Below, in pieces: positions 24,823-35,107 of a DNA stretch of 64,000 bases. Location: positions 30,356,756-30,420,755 of the forward strand of contig OZ026834.1 in the NCBI GenBank assembly GCA_964023205.1, given 5' to 3'. The position numbers and the translations under genes are program-made. Positions within the stretch are counted from its first letter, which is position 1. Each line of letters starts with the position of its first letter. The notes under the pieces are model-generated. The model was given only the letters and a program-made list of their open reading frames with translations, did not search any database and was not told where the DNA came from. Source of the stretch: Lutraria lutraria (taxonomy: Eukaryota; Mollusca; Bivalvia; Venerida; Mactridae).

Positions 24823-25525
24823 TCAAGCAGTACATATTGTTTATTTCTCGTATATAGTGCGGGCTGTTTTGTTCAAGGATTGTAATTTCTTAAATTAGAT
24901 TACAACATGTGAATGCCTTTCACATTCACTTCAGTTTGTGATGTTCTGATTTGTAAGTTATAAATATATAAATAGATATTTATTCTTTTAAGAAACTATC
25001 AAATATCATTATTTTCTTAGTATTCCGCTAACACGACCGATCCTTTTTTGTCAGCTGATATAATAATCCGAAAAAAAATAATTGAAAAATATCAGCTGAC
25101 CAATCGACCCTATGTTCTTAGGGTTGTGTGCTAAACAATGCAGGTATTTGGAGGGGGTACGAATGAACTTCATATCCTAATGAGCAACTTGATTCTGTGA
25201 TAATGAAACTTTAGTTTTATATTTCATGATTATTATTTAATTAAAACTTTAAAGAGTATTCCTTTGTATTTATTGTAATATCATACAATGTGTGTTTCCA
25301 TGGACGATTAATAATTAATATAGAAAATCTATGATATAAATGAGGAAGCATTTGGTGCAATATTTTTTTATTTCTACAAAATAACCACCCAGGTGCATAA
25401 ATGCATAACTTATTGCCATGGGATGAAAAATTGAACTATTTTACTAATCAAACAATATTTCAATATGTGTGAATTCCAATAGAAATAAAACACGAGTTGA
25501 CTTCATTTACCCAGTATAATGCGCC

Positions 25526-25541
25526 GGTCTGACGTCAGACC
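25526..25541. promoter_or_regulatory. 16-bp perfect palindrome with CRE core
   Basis: GGTCTGACGTCAGACC is its own reverse complement and contains the full CRE octamer TGACGTCA. No clear promoter or first exon is seen next to it, so a regulatory role is inference only. Confidence 0.35.
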
Positions 25542-26636
25542 AACGATGAATTCCGTGAGTTAATTTCCTGTTTTAAAACAAATTGTTTCACGTGAATATA
25601 AATTAAAATATCGAGATAAATACACAATGGAACTTCAAACAGAACCTCTTCAATTTAAAAAAAATCATAATCAGAAGGTAGTAATAATAAGGATGTACTG
25701 TATTCGTTACTGTATTATTACATACTGTAGTTTAGATAACAAGTACGTTGTCAGAATCTGTTTCTCCATAGTTTAATTTCAAGCATTAAGATAATTAAAA
25801 TCAGACAACACGTAACAATTTCATTGTTTGTTTTATTGAATGTTTATAATGCCACGTGGTGAAAGTGGCACGTGGAAATTAGTATTACGAGTTCACGTGT
25901 TGTTGATATGATTATGTTGTACGTGATAGGTGTTACAATTCCTTATTTCCATACAATAAAGATGGTCGAAGGCAATTCTTTTGGAGTATGACAAAATTGA
26001 CATTCCGTATCAGTTAACATGTCATATGATCGAACAAACTGATTGGCTTGTAGAAGCTTGATGTTAGCAAAATATTTACTATCCTACAAGCGAATGGTGC
26101 TTGCTTTGATGTAGATGAAGATGAATCTTCTAGGAACTGATTGGGACGAACGAAAGATTGGCTTTAACAGCGATAAATCATGTCAATAAAACTGAGTCAA
26201 CACACATGATTCGTTTGAAGCCGAAACTCCAGATATCTGTATGCTAGAAATTTATGAGAGAACAAAATAATGCTTGTTTTCTTACCTTTACATAAATATC
26301 ATGGAAATCGACAGTTGGGTCTACAAAATAAAATATCAGAGATATCGCTGTGCGTTAAACAATTAATAGGGACTAATGAAAACTATTTTAAACACAAAAT
26401 TCCTGTTAAGAATGCTGGATCCAGAAAAGAAAGCAACCAATAAACAGCCACAGACAAAAATTCCTTCAATGTCAAAACTCAACCTGACACAAACCCACGA
26501 ATGGGACAGACAAACTTTATAGTGCTCAATTTTATATGAAGACTTTAATTAATGATAACCTTGTTGAATAATTACGTGTTTATTTCATAGGGTGCGTGCA
26601 CTATGCAATGATCTTAGTTAATTTCCATTTTTACAG

Positions 26637-26818
26637 ACATCCTCCGAGCTTCTCTGAGCCGACATCGGCTTCACTTCAAGGATGGTGTCTGTTTCGTGTT
26701 GTTGTTTTTTTGTGATGGTATTGGTGTCATTCTGATCACGTGCCGCATCGACCTGATCCTCCCCTCTTACAAAATTACCAACGAAAAGGACGAGGCAGTG
26801 TTAATGGATGAGTTTTAG
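26637..26818 (+). CDS. 3'-terminal exon of an unrecognised membrane protein
   Basis: The acceptor 'tttccatttttacag' at 26635-26636 opens 59 codons, entered with 2 bases, to TAG at 26816-26818. AATAAA follows at 26947-26952. The segment is markedly more GC-rich than its surroundings. It encodes a basic patch (RASLSRHRLHFKDG), then a hydrophobic span of about 20 residues (VCFVLLFFCDGIGVILIT), then a polar acidic tail (ITNEKDEAVLMDEF). This is the most coding-like unassigned exon on the + strand. Joined to 22699-22777 the phases fit and a two-pass protein of 86 residues results; a longer protein with more exons is equally possible. Confidence 0.58.
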
Positions 26819-27629
26819 AAATCTACAAAACTTTGGTTAATGAACTTAAATTGAAACGTGTACATTAATTAATTCATGTACCATCAGAAATTTATCGCAA
26901 CAGATAATTAGTTTTGACATTATAAATATATAAATGTCTAATTATAAATAAAGTCAGATCAACGCTACGCGTAAGCCATCGTGTTCTCGTATATACGACA
27001 CACTGGGCACGTACTTCCATTCGTCAAAAAACCATCTGATTTTAACTTATACCTAATCAGCGATTAAACCGAAGATGAAAAGACTGTGATTCATTGAGCA
27101 CATTTTACATGCTACCACTTAATTCAATTACATTGCATGAAATGATAATTAAACCTTATTTATAGTTTGTTTTAGGTAATAAAATAATTAATTATTCATT
27201 AAACACATTTCCGCATAAAAACGTTCTTATATTTGTAGGAAATAAATCAAAGTTTTCAAAGAAATGCAAAAAGGAATTAAAGTTAATTGTTTTTATCATT
27301 TTTACGATTTATAAGATATACACTTAATTGAACTATGACGTATTTCAATTGTGATTGAATGTCTATTTCAGTAGATTATTTATACCATTATATTGGCCAG
27401 ATATGATAGAGCAAAAACAGGATCTTGATTATTTTAACAAAACTGTGTCGCTAGTGCATTCGTTAAAATTGATGGTTTTCAGTTACGCTACCGATTTTTA
27501 AAAAATCTCCGACGCCATTTTTTTAGTAATTATGACAAAAAGTGTTCGTTCTTTATTCCAGTCTTTCGTTCTCAGGGTAAGCTTATGTTCACAAAATCAT
27601 TAAAGTAACCGCAAAATAATTCATTTTAG

Positions 27630-27765
27630 GGATGGCCTAATGGTTTTCTCGCACACAACTTACAAATATGGCGAAGTTACAAATCCAGTTTGGCATGCAG
27701 GATACCTATTACTCAAACAACATTTGATTCAACCGAACATGCCACGAGTTGCTTCTTTACTTTAA
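27630..27765 (+). CDS. Candidate terminal exon, unrecognised
   Basis: The acceptor 'ttcattttag' at 27628-27629 opens 44 codons, entered with one base, to TAA at 27763-27765. The peptide is protein-like (DGLMVFSHTTYKYGEV; NPVWHAGYLLLKQH). No homologue is recognised. It lies on the same strand as, and 0.8 kb beyond, the better-supported exon at 26637-26818, whose stop and AATAAA intervene, so it would belong to a different transcript. Confidence 0.32.
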
Positions 27766-28506
27766 CATGTTTCTCCCCAAAAGAATCGATTTGAGCATAG
27801 AATAATATTTATTTTACAGTTCAGTCTTTCTGTATGTTTGGAATACGATAACATTGAACTATTGACATGTTTCAGGTTTCCGTATCATATATAGACCAAA
27901 CTGAATTCAACAATACGCAAAACACAATACATTTAATTATCCCTGTCGGTTCATAACTTTACCACGCTAACAAGTTTGTCGCATGCTTTGTCCAAAGACA
28001 AATAAACGGTACAATAATAGTACGTCGATTGTTTTATTTACAAAGCTCATTGACAGTTCAAGGCTGAATGTTACTGACAGAAAAACAAAGAGCTTCGCTG
28101 CTATTTTTCACTGTTGACATACAAGATGCACCCGTTCAAACTCTATGACAATGGTTATTTATAGAACAACCAAGCGAAATCCAAGAATTTCTTGAGTGTC
28201 CATTCGTTGATAACAATGACGTTAATAGTATTCTATATGAACAATGTGAAAAAAATGAAACTGTTTCAATTTGTCCTTTGAAAATTGCGTGTTGTTGAGA
28301 ATTAAATAATATCAGATTGCGTACAAGTGGGAATGGTAAATTGAGATGTGTCTACAATTTATCATCAACATTAATTACAGTTCACATCCGAACACTTGAA
28401 GGAAGAGTTTTTTTCACTAACGTCTTTCTAAAGCATCAAATATTAATGGCATTGTCTTCAAAATTCATTAGGGCACTACAAGTTGGGATCATACTGCCGA
28501 GTATAG

Positions 28507-28654
28507 TCATGAAGGAACACTTGTAAATGTGTCAGCGAATGTGATTAGGCACTTTGCTTTTTTGAACATTAAGTCTTCGCTTAACTCAGACTGTGTAAAA
28601 GATCCAATTAAAGCGTCTGTTGGATAGGCAGAGGTGACAAATGACACGATTCCA
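28507..28654 (-). CDS. Candidate terminal exon, unrecognised
   Basis: On the - strand the acceptor 'gtcgactaatacag' (with a CTAAT branch-like motif) opens 48 codons to TGA at 28509-28507. The peptide is Ser/Thr/Ala rich and not AT-biased (SFVTSAYPTDALIGS; SELSEDLMFKKAKC). The opposite strand at 28317-28526 also carries a 69-codon open frame overlapping its end, so only one of the two, or neither, is real. Confidence 0.33.
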
Positions 28655-28834
28655 CTGTATTAGTCGACAGAACGTTTTAAAAATATATTTTTAAATTCGG
28701 AGATACAGGTCGTACGAAAATGAAAATATCGCCAAAAGACCTACCTAGACCTAAAAGAGTCTTGGATCGGCATAAAAACGGTCAGTCGGATAAGCGGTTA
28801 CCAGGAACTTATATACTATAATTGATATATATGT

Positions 28835-29117
28835 TGTTCTACGGCCCGTTCAACACCTTATGGTCATTTCAAAGCCGCACCAGAGAGAGGAGATAAGATA
28901 CAGACGAACCGGACCCGACTCTTTTCGAATAGTTTTTCCTGGTTCTTTATTGTGTCCGATGTAGAGCACCAATACACACCTTACCCATTGCCTGTGATTT
29001 TCTTAACAGTATACTTGGCTCGTTGGTTGTCATGGGACACCGGAAAAGCGTCCATGAAATACTGAAAGGCGGAGCCGAGATTTGAACACTCGCCCTATCG
29101 TTTAGTAGTCCCGCTTT
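28835..29117 (-). mobile_element. SINE-E copy (tRNA-derived)
   Basis: On the - strand it begins with a tRNA-like head containing a B-box-like GTTCAAATCTCGG near 29075. It continues to TATCTTATCTCC…GAATGACC…GGGCCGT…ACAACA, which recurs on the + strand at 34515-34615. Confidence 0.55.
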
Positions 29118-30877
29118 TTATGCTGATACTATATATTGACATAGTTAATTTGCTCTAACCTATACTCGGTTGTTTGGTCTGATTTGAAATATGTTGCTTT
29201 ATATTATATATATATACTAGTGCCATTGTATTTATATGTAAAATGTATTTATGTGATAAATGTACTGCATTGTACAAATCCGAAATAAATTACTTACTTA
29301 CTTATATTGAATGTTCATGTTTTTCTTACTTGGTTGGTTAAGGTGGAATGCCGTGCTACAACATGGGTCGTCAACAACTAGCGTATGCCCATGCCAAATA
29401 AGCTTGGAGTTGATAAAATTGCGATGTATCTATACATCTGTTATTATTAGAGCTTTTTGTAGATGCGTTGTTTATTTTTCAATTCTGTTTGTTGTCTCGT
29501 TTTGTCTCTTTTTGCGTATCTTCTATTAAAAAGCAAAAACACTCGTAGACTATTGATGTGGTGTGATTCTGATATTATTCACGACAGAAAGCAATTGACT
29601 AGTCATAATTGTAGCAGTGAGAAATGTATCTCTCTGAACACAAACTGACATCGTCATTTTGATTACATTTAGGTGAGAATAATCTGTAAATATACTATAC
29701 TATTAAGTGCTTTTTGGTATCAGAATGATACGCAATAATTATTAGTTTTAAAAGGACTAGCCTCTATATTGTTCAGTTTTTAGAAATTTGAAAATTCCTT
29801 TAATTTGACAATAACAAAAAGGGGAAACTAACTGAATCACATACAGAAACGAACTTTCATCTTTATTGCCTTTGATGTCAGTCTGGTGGTGTTGAGTCTG
29901 TTTAACTTGTATGCTGTTCGTTGATTGGATGGTATCTTGCAGGCAAGCGTCAAGCATGATTCAGATAGCTTTAATGTATTGGAATGTTGCTCTTTACTTT
30001 GAAAAAAAAATAACTACAAAACCATTCTTTGAAGTTAAAAGCTATGGAACATTTCCCTTTGTTTCTCAAGATATTAATGCTTTCGAACGTGTTATCGACA
30101 ATACCATTTGCATAATATGATGTGTTCCTAGACAAAAAGCATTCAAATATTCGGATAATTCTAAATGTAAAGGCGCTCATCTCGGTTTGAAAACTGATGA
30201 TGATCATATATAATTATAAAGGATTTCATTTATGGTATATGTACTGTGTTTTCGGTTTTTCTAATGGTCATTTTGTAACAATCAACTTTGAATAATGTTA
30301 TGACAAAATGACCCCTTAACTATCAGCTAAAAGGAGTGACAAGTTTACAGTCGGACTTGTTTCTGCTTTAATTAGAGATCACAGACAAATTCACCCTCTT
30401 CAATAATACAGTTTACGTTCTTATATGAGTACGTACGTGGTGAAATCTTGGAAAGCGTCAACATAATTATCGCTATTTGTCTTCAATGTTTTCGTGTTTA
30501 TGACAGAATTGACCCTCTCGTTACTTGTTAAGCAGACTTCAAACTCCATATGTAAGGATCGTTCAAGGCTAAAGTGTATTTAAAGTAGTAAATTGGATTT
30601 CTGTTTACCATTTCTTGACGTAATGACAGCAATGATACGCGTGCAGTAGACAGAAAAGCCTGCATGTACCCAAGAGAGATCTGTTATTTCATTACTCGAG
30701 AAAATCGGTGAGAAAAATATCTTGAACAGAAAGAAATATTTCAAAGGTTTATCAAGTTTTTGTTAAAGTTAAAAGATAAGTCTACGAAATATGAAAAAGT
30801 GTAAATGTTTCTTTAAAGGGTATTTGATGTTACATAATGCATCTCATTGAATTTTATAAGGCAATGTCTGTAAACAG

Positions 30878-31025
30878 TTTTCTTAATTTACCAGTTCTAA
30901 CATACCCTCCAGAAGGAGCCGGCAGTTTCTCCACATACGGAAGAAAATCGCAATTTTTGTCAAATTTCAAAGAAGGGTATATATGACCTGCCGTACCCGG
31001 GACTCGAATCGCCGAGTTACTAGAG
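30878..31025 (-). mobile_element. SINE-B fragment
   Basis: It contains the family blocks (read on +) CCAGAAGGAGCCGGCAG, TCTCCACATACGG and CCCGGGACTCGAATC, the last being the complement of a tRNA B box. Both ends are missing. Confidence 0.7.
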
Positions 31026-31261
31026 AAATTATTGTTTATTTTGTTATCTCGGTCAGTACAGAACATGTTTATTTACATAAGGTTAACGTTCAGAAATGAC
31101 TGAGAATCTTAGTCAAACATGTTAATTAACTGGTTTTTTTCTATAAGCATATGTGTCTCAGTGACGAGTTAAATTATAAGTTCATGTGCCAGACAAGCGT
31201 CAAATATAGTTTAGTACGAATTCGTGGAATTGAAGTCTTTTCCAAGAAATGCAAACCACAG

Positions 31262-31430
31262 GTCACCGATTTTCTATGGGTTTCATGCGGTTTCAACGAC
31301 ATTTCAGTTATTTACCGCGATTCACTTAACCAGTTTCCTGGTCTGTATAATTAATTAACCATTGCTAACTCTTCCACAAGGAGCTGACAACTTCTTAACA
31401 TATTTGGGGAAATTGACATTTTTGTTGCAA
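31262..31430 (-). mobile_element. SINE-B 3' fragment
   Basis: It matches the body of the copy at 10935 (GGTTTCAACGACATTTCA; CACAAGGAGCTGACAAC) and lacks the tRNA head. Confidence 0.65.
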
Positions 31431-31811
31431 TGCAACTGAGATATTGAATATACTTGCTTTAATTTCATACAAAGTTAATCCACTACTTTAACCAGTATAA
31501 CATAAACTCAATAAGGAAGTAATACAAAGCAATTTTACGCTTTATTGCAAATTATTGGTGCAATAAAGGATTTTCATTACAAAGAAGCTTCCGTATTTGC
31601 TATTAATGGTGATTAGTATCAATTTACTGCCTTCACAATGTAAGATATTGTAGAGGTTTAGACAATTTTATCTACACAATTATCGCAGTCGAGGCTGGCG
31701 ACGTTTATTAACATACATTTAATGACCAGTTCGCGTTTTTCATGATGAAGCTGACAGCAATCTCTCAGAAATGAAACGTATCAAGGAAAATCAATGCATA
31801 TACATGTACAT

Positions 31812-32005
31812 ATATAATTGCTACCGTGGCTGAGTGATTAGGGTGTCCGCCTTCGGAGCGGGAGATCGAAGGATTGAACCTCAATGGAGATTGGAGCCAG
31901 CAGCTAGTTACATAATCGTAACCGTGGGTCCATCTCATGCAGGCTCCCGGCAATAAGAGAATGGCTTTGGGAGGTACTGTGCGCACAAAAGATAGGTGTC
32001 TCATC
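31812..32005 (+). mobile_element. SINE-C copy (tRNA-derived)
   Basis: The head has an A box (TGGCTGAGTGATTAGGG) and a weak B box (GGATTGAACC) spaced as in a class II tRNA. A body (GTGGGTCCATCTCATGC…CTCCCGGCAATAAGAG) follows, ending near a simple AATTAAGG repeat. The body and missing 3' acceptor pairing exclude a functional tRNA gene. Confidence 0.7.
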
Positions 32006-32054
32006 AACAAACCTAATTAAGGTAATTAAATACATGTGTGTAAAAGCCTAGTTA

Positions 32055-32310
32055 TGCATGCGCATTGCGATCACATGATCAGACACGCACATTCGTAATG
32101 TCGCAGCTTACAGTGATAATGCAAATTTTGACGGACACGTCAAGCACGTACCATACTACAGAACATCATGTTACCGTCGATACTGATGAAGGATCAGTTG
32201 ATTGCATGAAGCAAGATTGGTTACGTCACATTGTCTGTTACCATGGTAATATTTCTATGTATCGAAGCAACATGCATCTGCAATATAACAATGACATCAC
32301 GTAATGCGAA
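32055..32310. promoter_or_regulatory. Candidate regulatory cluster (CRE-like plus X-box-like)
   Basis: TTACGTCA at 32221 is followed within 10 bases by GTTACCATGGTAAT (32237-32250). The latter differs from the RFX X-box palindrome at about one position. GCATGCGCATTGC, an NRF1-like half, lies near 32055, and GACATCACGTAAT near 32293. A 68-codon frame starting ATG at 32098 crosses the cluster. No transcription start is evident; this is a motif-level inference. Confidence 0.3.
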
Positions 32311-32589
32311 TTACGGAATTATAAACAATGTATCGGTATTTAAGGAAGAAAGAGCCCATAAGTTAGGAAAATTAATAATATAATATGGAGTGATGTGTAT
32401 GTTATGTCAGAGTGATGTTGCAAATATTTATTAAATGAGTTTTACGTGCTAAATCTCTAACGTGAATGCTACATTACGAGCCTTGCGTAACATTAAAGAT
32501 CGATCCAGATCCAAATAGATTATAAGCAAAATCAAAGAATTCTATGAGCGTATGTGCTTTGTGTATTGTGTATAGGTAATGTTGCCGAT

Positions 32590-32965
32590 AGATTCACAAC
32601 ACTTAATAACACAAAATAACACAACACGACATAAAACAAAATAAAACAACGCGCCATAACACGCAATAACACAACACGCCATAAAACAAAACACAAAACA
32701 ACACGGCATAATAAAAAACACAACGACACACAATACGGCATGACCCAAACAACACATCACGGCATAACATCAAACAACACACCACGGCACACATCATGAC
32801 AGAACAGAACACAACATTAACACAAGCAACACGACGCAACGGCACACATCACGACATAACACAAAACAACACCACGGCAAAAAACAACACAACACGACAT
32901 CGCACAAAATAACACGACATAACACAATAGAACACAAGGCAATATAACATATCACAACACATCAT
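32590..32965 (+). repeat. Cryptic simple repeat, ACAAC/ACACG-rich
   Basis: The segment is built of irregular AACACAACACGACATAA-like steps without a fixed period. It is nearly thymine-free on one face and produces spurious open frames on the - strand. Confidence 0.85.
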
Positions 32966-33619
32966 GACACACCTTGCTTCAGTTTCGATTGTACTGTTTA
33001 TATTTGTCTCTCGGGTGAGCACCTGATACTCTCATCTAATTCCCTCGCCTCACTCAGGAATTATAAAAACAAGTACTGATATAGTTTCCCATCAGACGAA
33101 CTATTACGTGTAAGATCGAGCACCATTATAAACAATTCGTTCATTCTCTTATAACGTCTGGAAATCCAGACAAACTATCATAATCGATGTTGTTGTGATA
33201 CTTCTACCCAAATTTACGCTATGAATGTAACTCATACGATTCTGGACTGATTGAACATGGAGATTCATTCAGATATCAGTTAGAAATTATGATCATGTGC
33301 GTGTCAAAATAAATCCGCAGACGAGACTATAAAGGAGATTATTCTGTAAGTTGACACGTTCTAAGAACATAATAGATATGAAAGGAGATTTGACGGGACA
33401 ACTGTAGAACTGTAAGTGTCACACTTTATGGCATTCTTGACACTTATGACATTATGACAGGCAACCCTTATGATATTAGGTCACAAGAAACAGGTCACGT
33501 GATTCGGAGATGGAATGACACCCGTAAAACTAGAAAAACAGACTGTTAGCATTTATGTCTATTAATGAATTTATCAAAATTTTGAAAATTAAGTAAATAA
33601 GGCGAGAGGAGTACTGTGA

Positions 33620-33783
33620 AAAGTCGATCTATTGTGATCACTGCGTCGTCTGCCTCTGTGAAAAATCTTTAATGTAAATCATAATTCAGAAAATATAAGA
33701 AATAACAACAACTAGCTGATATACTAATAACTCATTGAGACGGTGAACAGATGAGCGTTGGCACCGCTTGCGGCGCTCTTGTT
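33620..33783 (+). mobile_element. Short non-autonomous element, Helitron-like 3' end (copy 2)
   Basis: It has the same 5' and 3' ends as 21082-21264, in the same orientation, with an unrelated middle. The 3' hairpin (GAGCG…CGCTC) and terminal CTTGTT are conserved. Confidence 0.5.
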
Positions 33784-34069
33784 ATAACATATAAACAACG
33801 GCGGCAAATAATTCAATCTTGAAGAAAATTATCCTTGAAAAAGTAACATTTTTTCTTAGATTAGAAATGAGAAAATCTGAAATTGAAGCCATCTAATTGG
33901 ATTAAAATGTAGAGCAAACGCTTATTAAGCGATTTTTTTTTTCAAACAACTCACAGTAGGTTTGGAGATTTTTCTTGTTGAAAGCAGTAATTGTGTCGTT
34001 AATCTATATTTCTCCGGTATCTTCTTTAGAAAGGAGATTTACGGAAGGTTGATGATTCTATTCATGTGT

Positions 34070-34377
34070 ATGCCTTGGATCTTCATTCGTCGTTCAGTTG
34101 TAAAGTCACCAAGTGACCCTGGCTAAGGTTGCGACGTGATATCCAGGGAAATAAGAAAAATACCAAATGACCCAGACTAAGGGTGCGACGTGATATCCAG
34201 GGAAATAAGAAAAATACCAATTGACCCTGATTAAGGGTGCAACGTGATATCCAGGGAAATAAGACAAATATCAAGTGACCCTGACTAAGGGTGCGACGTG
34301 ATATCCAGAGAAATAAGAAAAATATCAAATGACCCTGACTATGGGTGCGACGTGATATCCAGAGAAATAAGAAAAAT
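34070..34377 (+). repeat. 54-bp tandem array derived from a SINE-D tail, 5 copies
   Basis: The first copy is preceded by GGATCTTCATTCGTCGTT and GTAAAGTCACCAAGTGACC, the SINE-D 3' region also seen at 56800-56870. The last 54 bases (…GGTGCGACGTGATATCCAGG…AATAAGAAAAAT) are repeated five times with few changes. The - strand is open through the array because 54 is divisible by 3. Confidence 0.88.
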
Positions 34378-34514
34378 GAGATTACATCCAATTTTGCCAA
34401 TGACGCAGTTCTAAATATGTCAGTCACAGTCAAGCATGTGTTAGCCGCTACCTCCGAATAAAGGCCACGCATTAGATAAAGAACCATGCAAAATATTCGT
34501 AAAGAGAAGGGATG

Positions 34515-34615
34515 TAATTGCCCGATTCTCCTATATCTTATCTCCCCGATCTAGAATGACCAAAGCTGTCGAATGGGCCGTTAAACAACAGATAAACAAA
34601 CACTGGTCAACTCTG
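34515..34615 (+). mobile_element. SINE-E 3' fragment
   Basis: TATCTTATCTCCCCGATCT, GAATGACCAAAGCTG and GGGCCGTTAAACAACA match the complement of 28840-28920. The head is missing. Confidence 0.55.
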
Positions 34616-34889
34616 ATTGACTTATAGCATAGAGATAAAAAAAATCAATGAAAGACGTATGTCATGAAAGTCAGGAAGCGGTATTAGGATTGGTTGTAAA
34701 AACTATAATTATGGCTGCAAAATAAGGGAGGGGGTATAAACAAACGAGACAGCTCAGCAATATATCAAACGAAAAAAACTAATCAACCGAATGGCCGTAG
34801 AAGCCTTGTATTGGAATACATTATCACTGTAAACATCAATGCTTAACACATTTCTCTATTTGTGTTTATCGCCGCTTTTCAACAAGTTT

Positions 34890-35107
34890 CCTGTTATATA
34901 CGGCGGCCGGTTGACCAGTTTTCCTGGACCATACTCGAATAAGTATTAATTTCCAGTTCCACATGGAGCCGGCAACCTCTCCACATGTGAGAAAAAATCG
35001 ACGTTGTTGTCAAATTTCCATAGAATGGTATAACCTGCCGCGACCGGGAGTCGAACCCGGATCTTTAGGTTACAAATCCAGCGTAGTGGATCACTGCCGC
35101 GACACAT
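34890..35107 (-). mobile_element. SINE-B copy with intact tRNA head
   Basis: On the - strand it starts with GTGTCGCGGCAGTGATCC…CCGGGTTCGACTCCCGGTCGCGG, a recognisable tRNA-like head with a canonical B box. The SINE-B body (GGAGCCGGCAAC on +; TATATACGGCGGCCGG) follows. This is the best-preserved member of the family here. Confidence 0.8.

Noticed and set aside
26054..26140. 28-codon + strand segment ending DVDEDESSRN
   Set aside because: It looks coding, but the acceptor is weak, and similar short open segments are common enough here that I do not annotate it.
32532..32845. Cys/Val-rich open frames on the - strand
   Set aside because: They come from the cryptic ACAAC/ACACG simple repeat.
34083..34487. 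134-codon - strand open frame with repeated ISRRT peptides
   Set aside because: It is a by-product of the 54-bp SINE-tail array.
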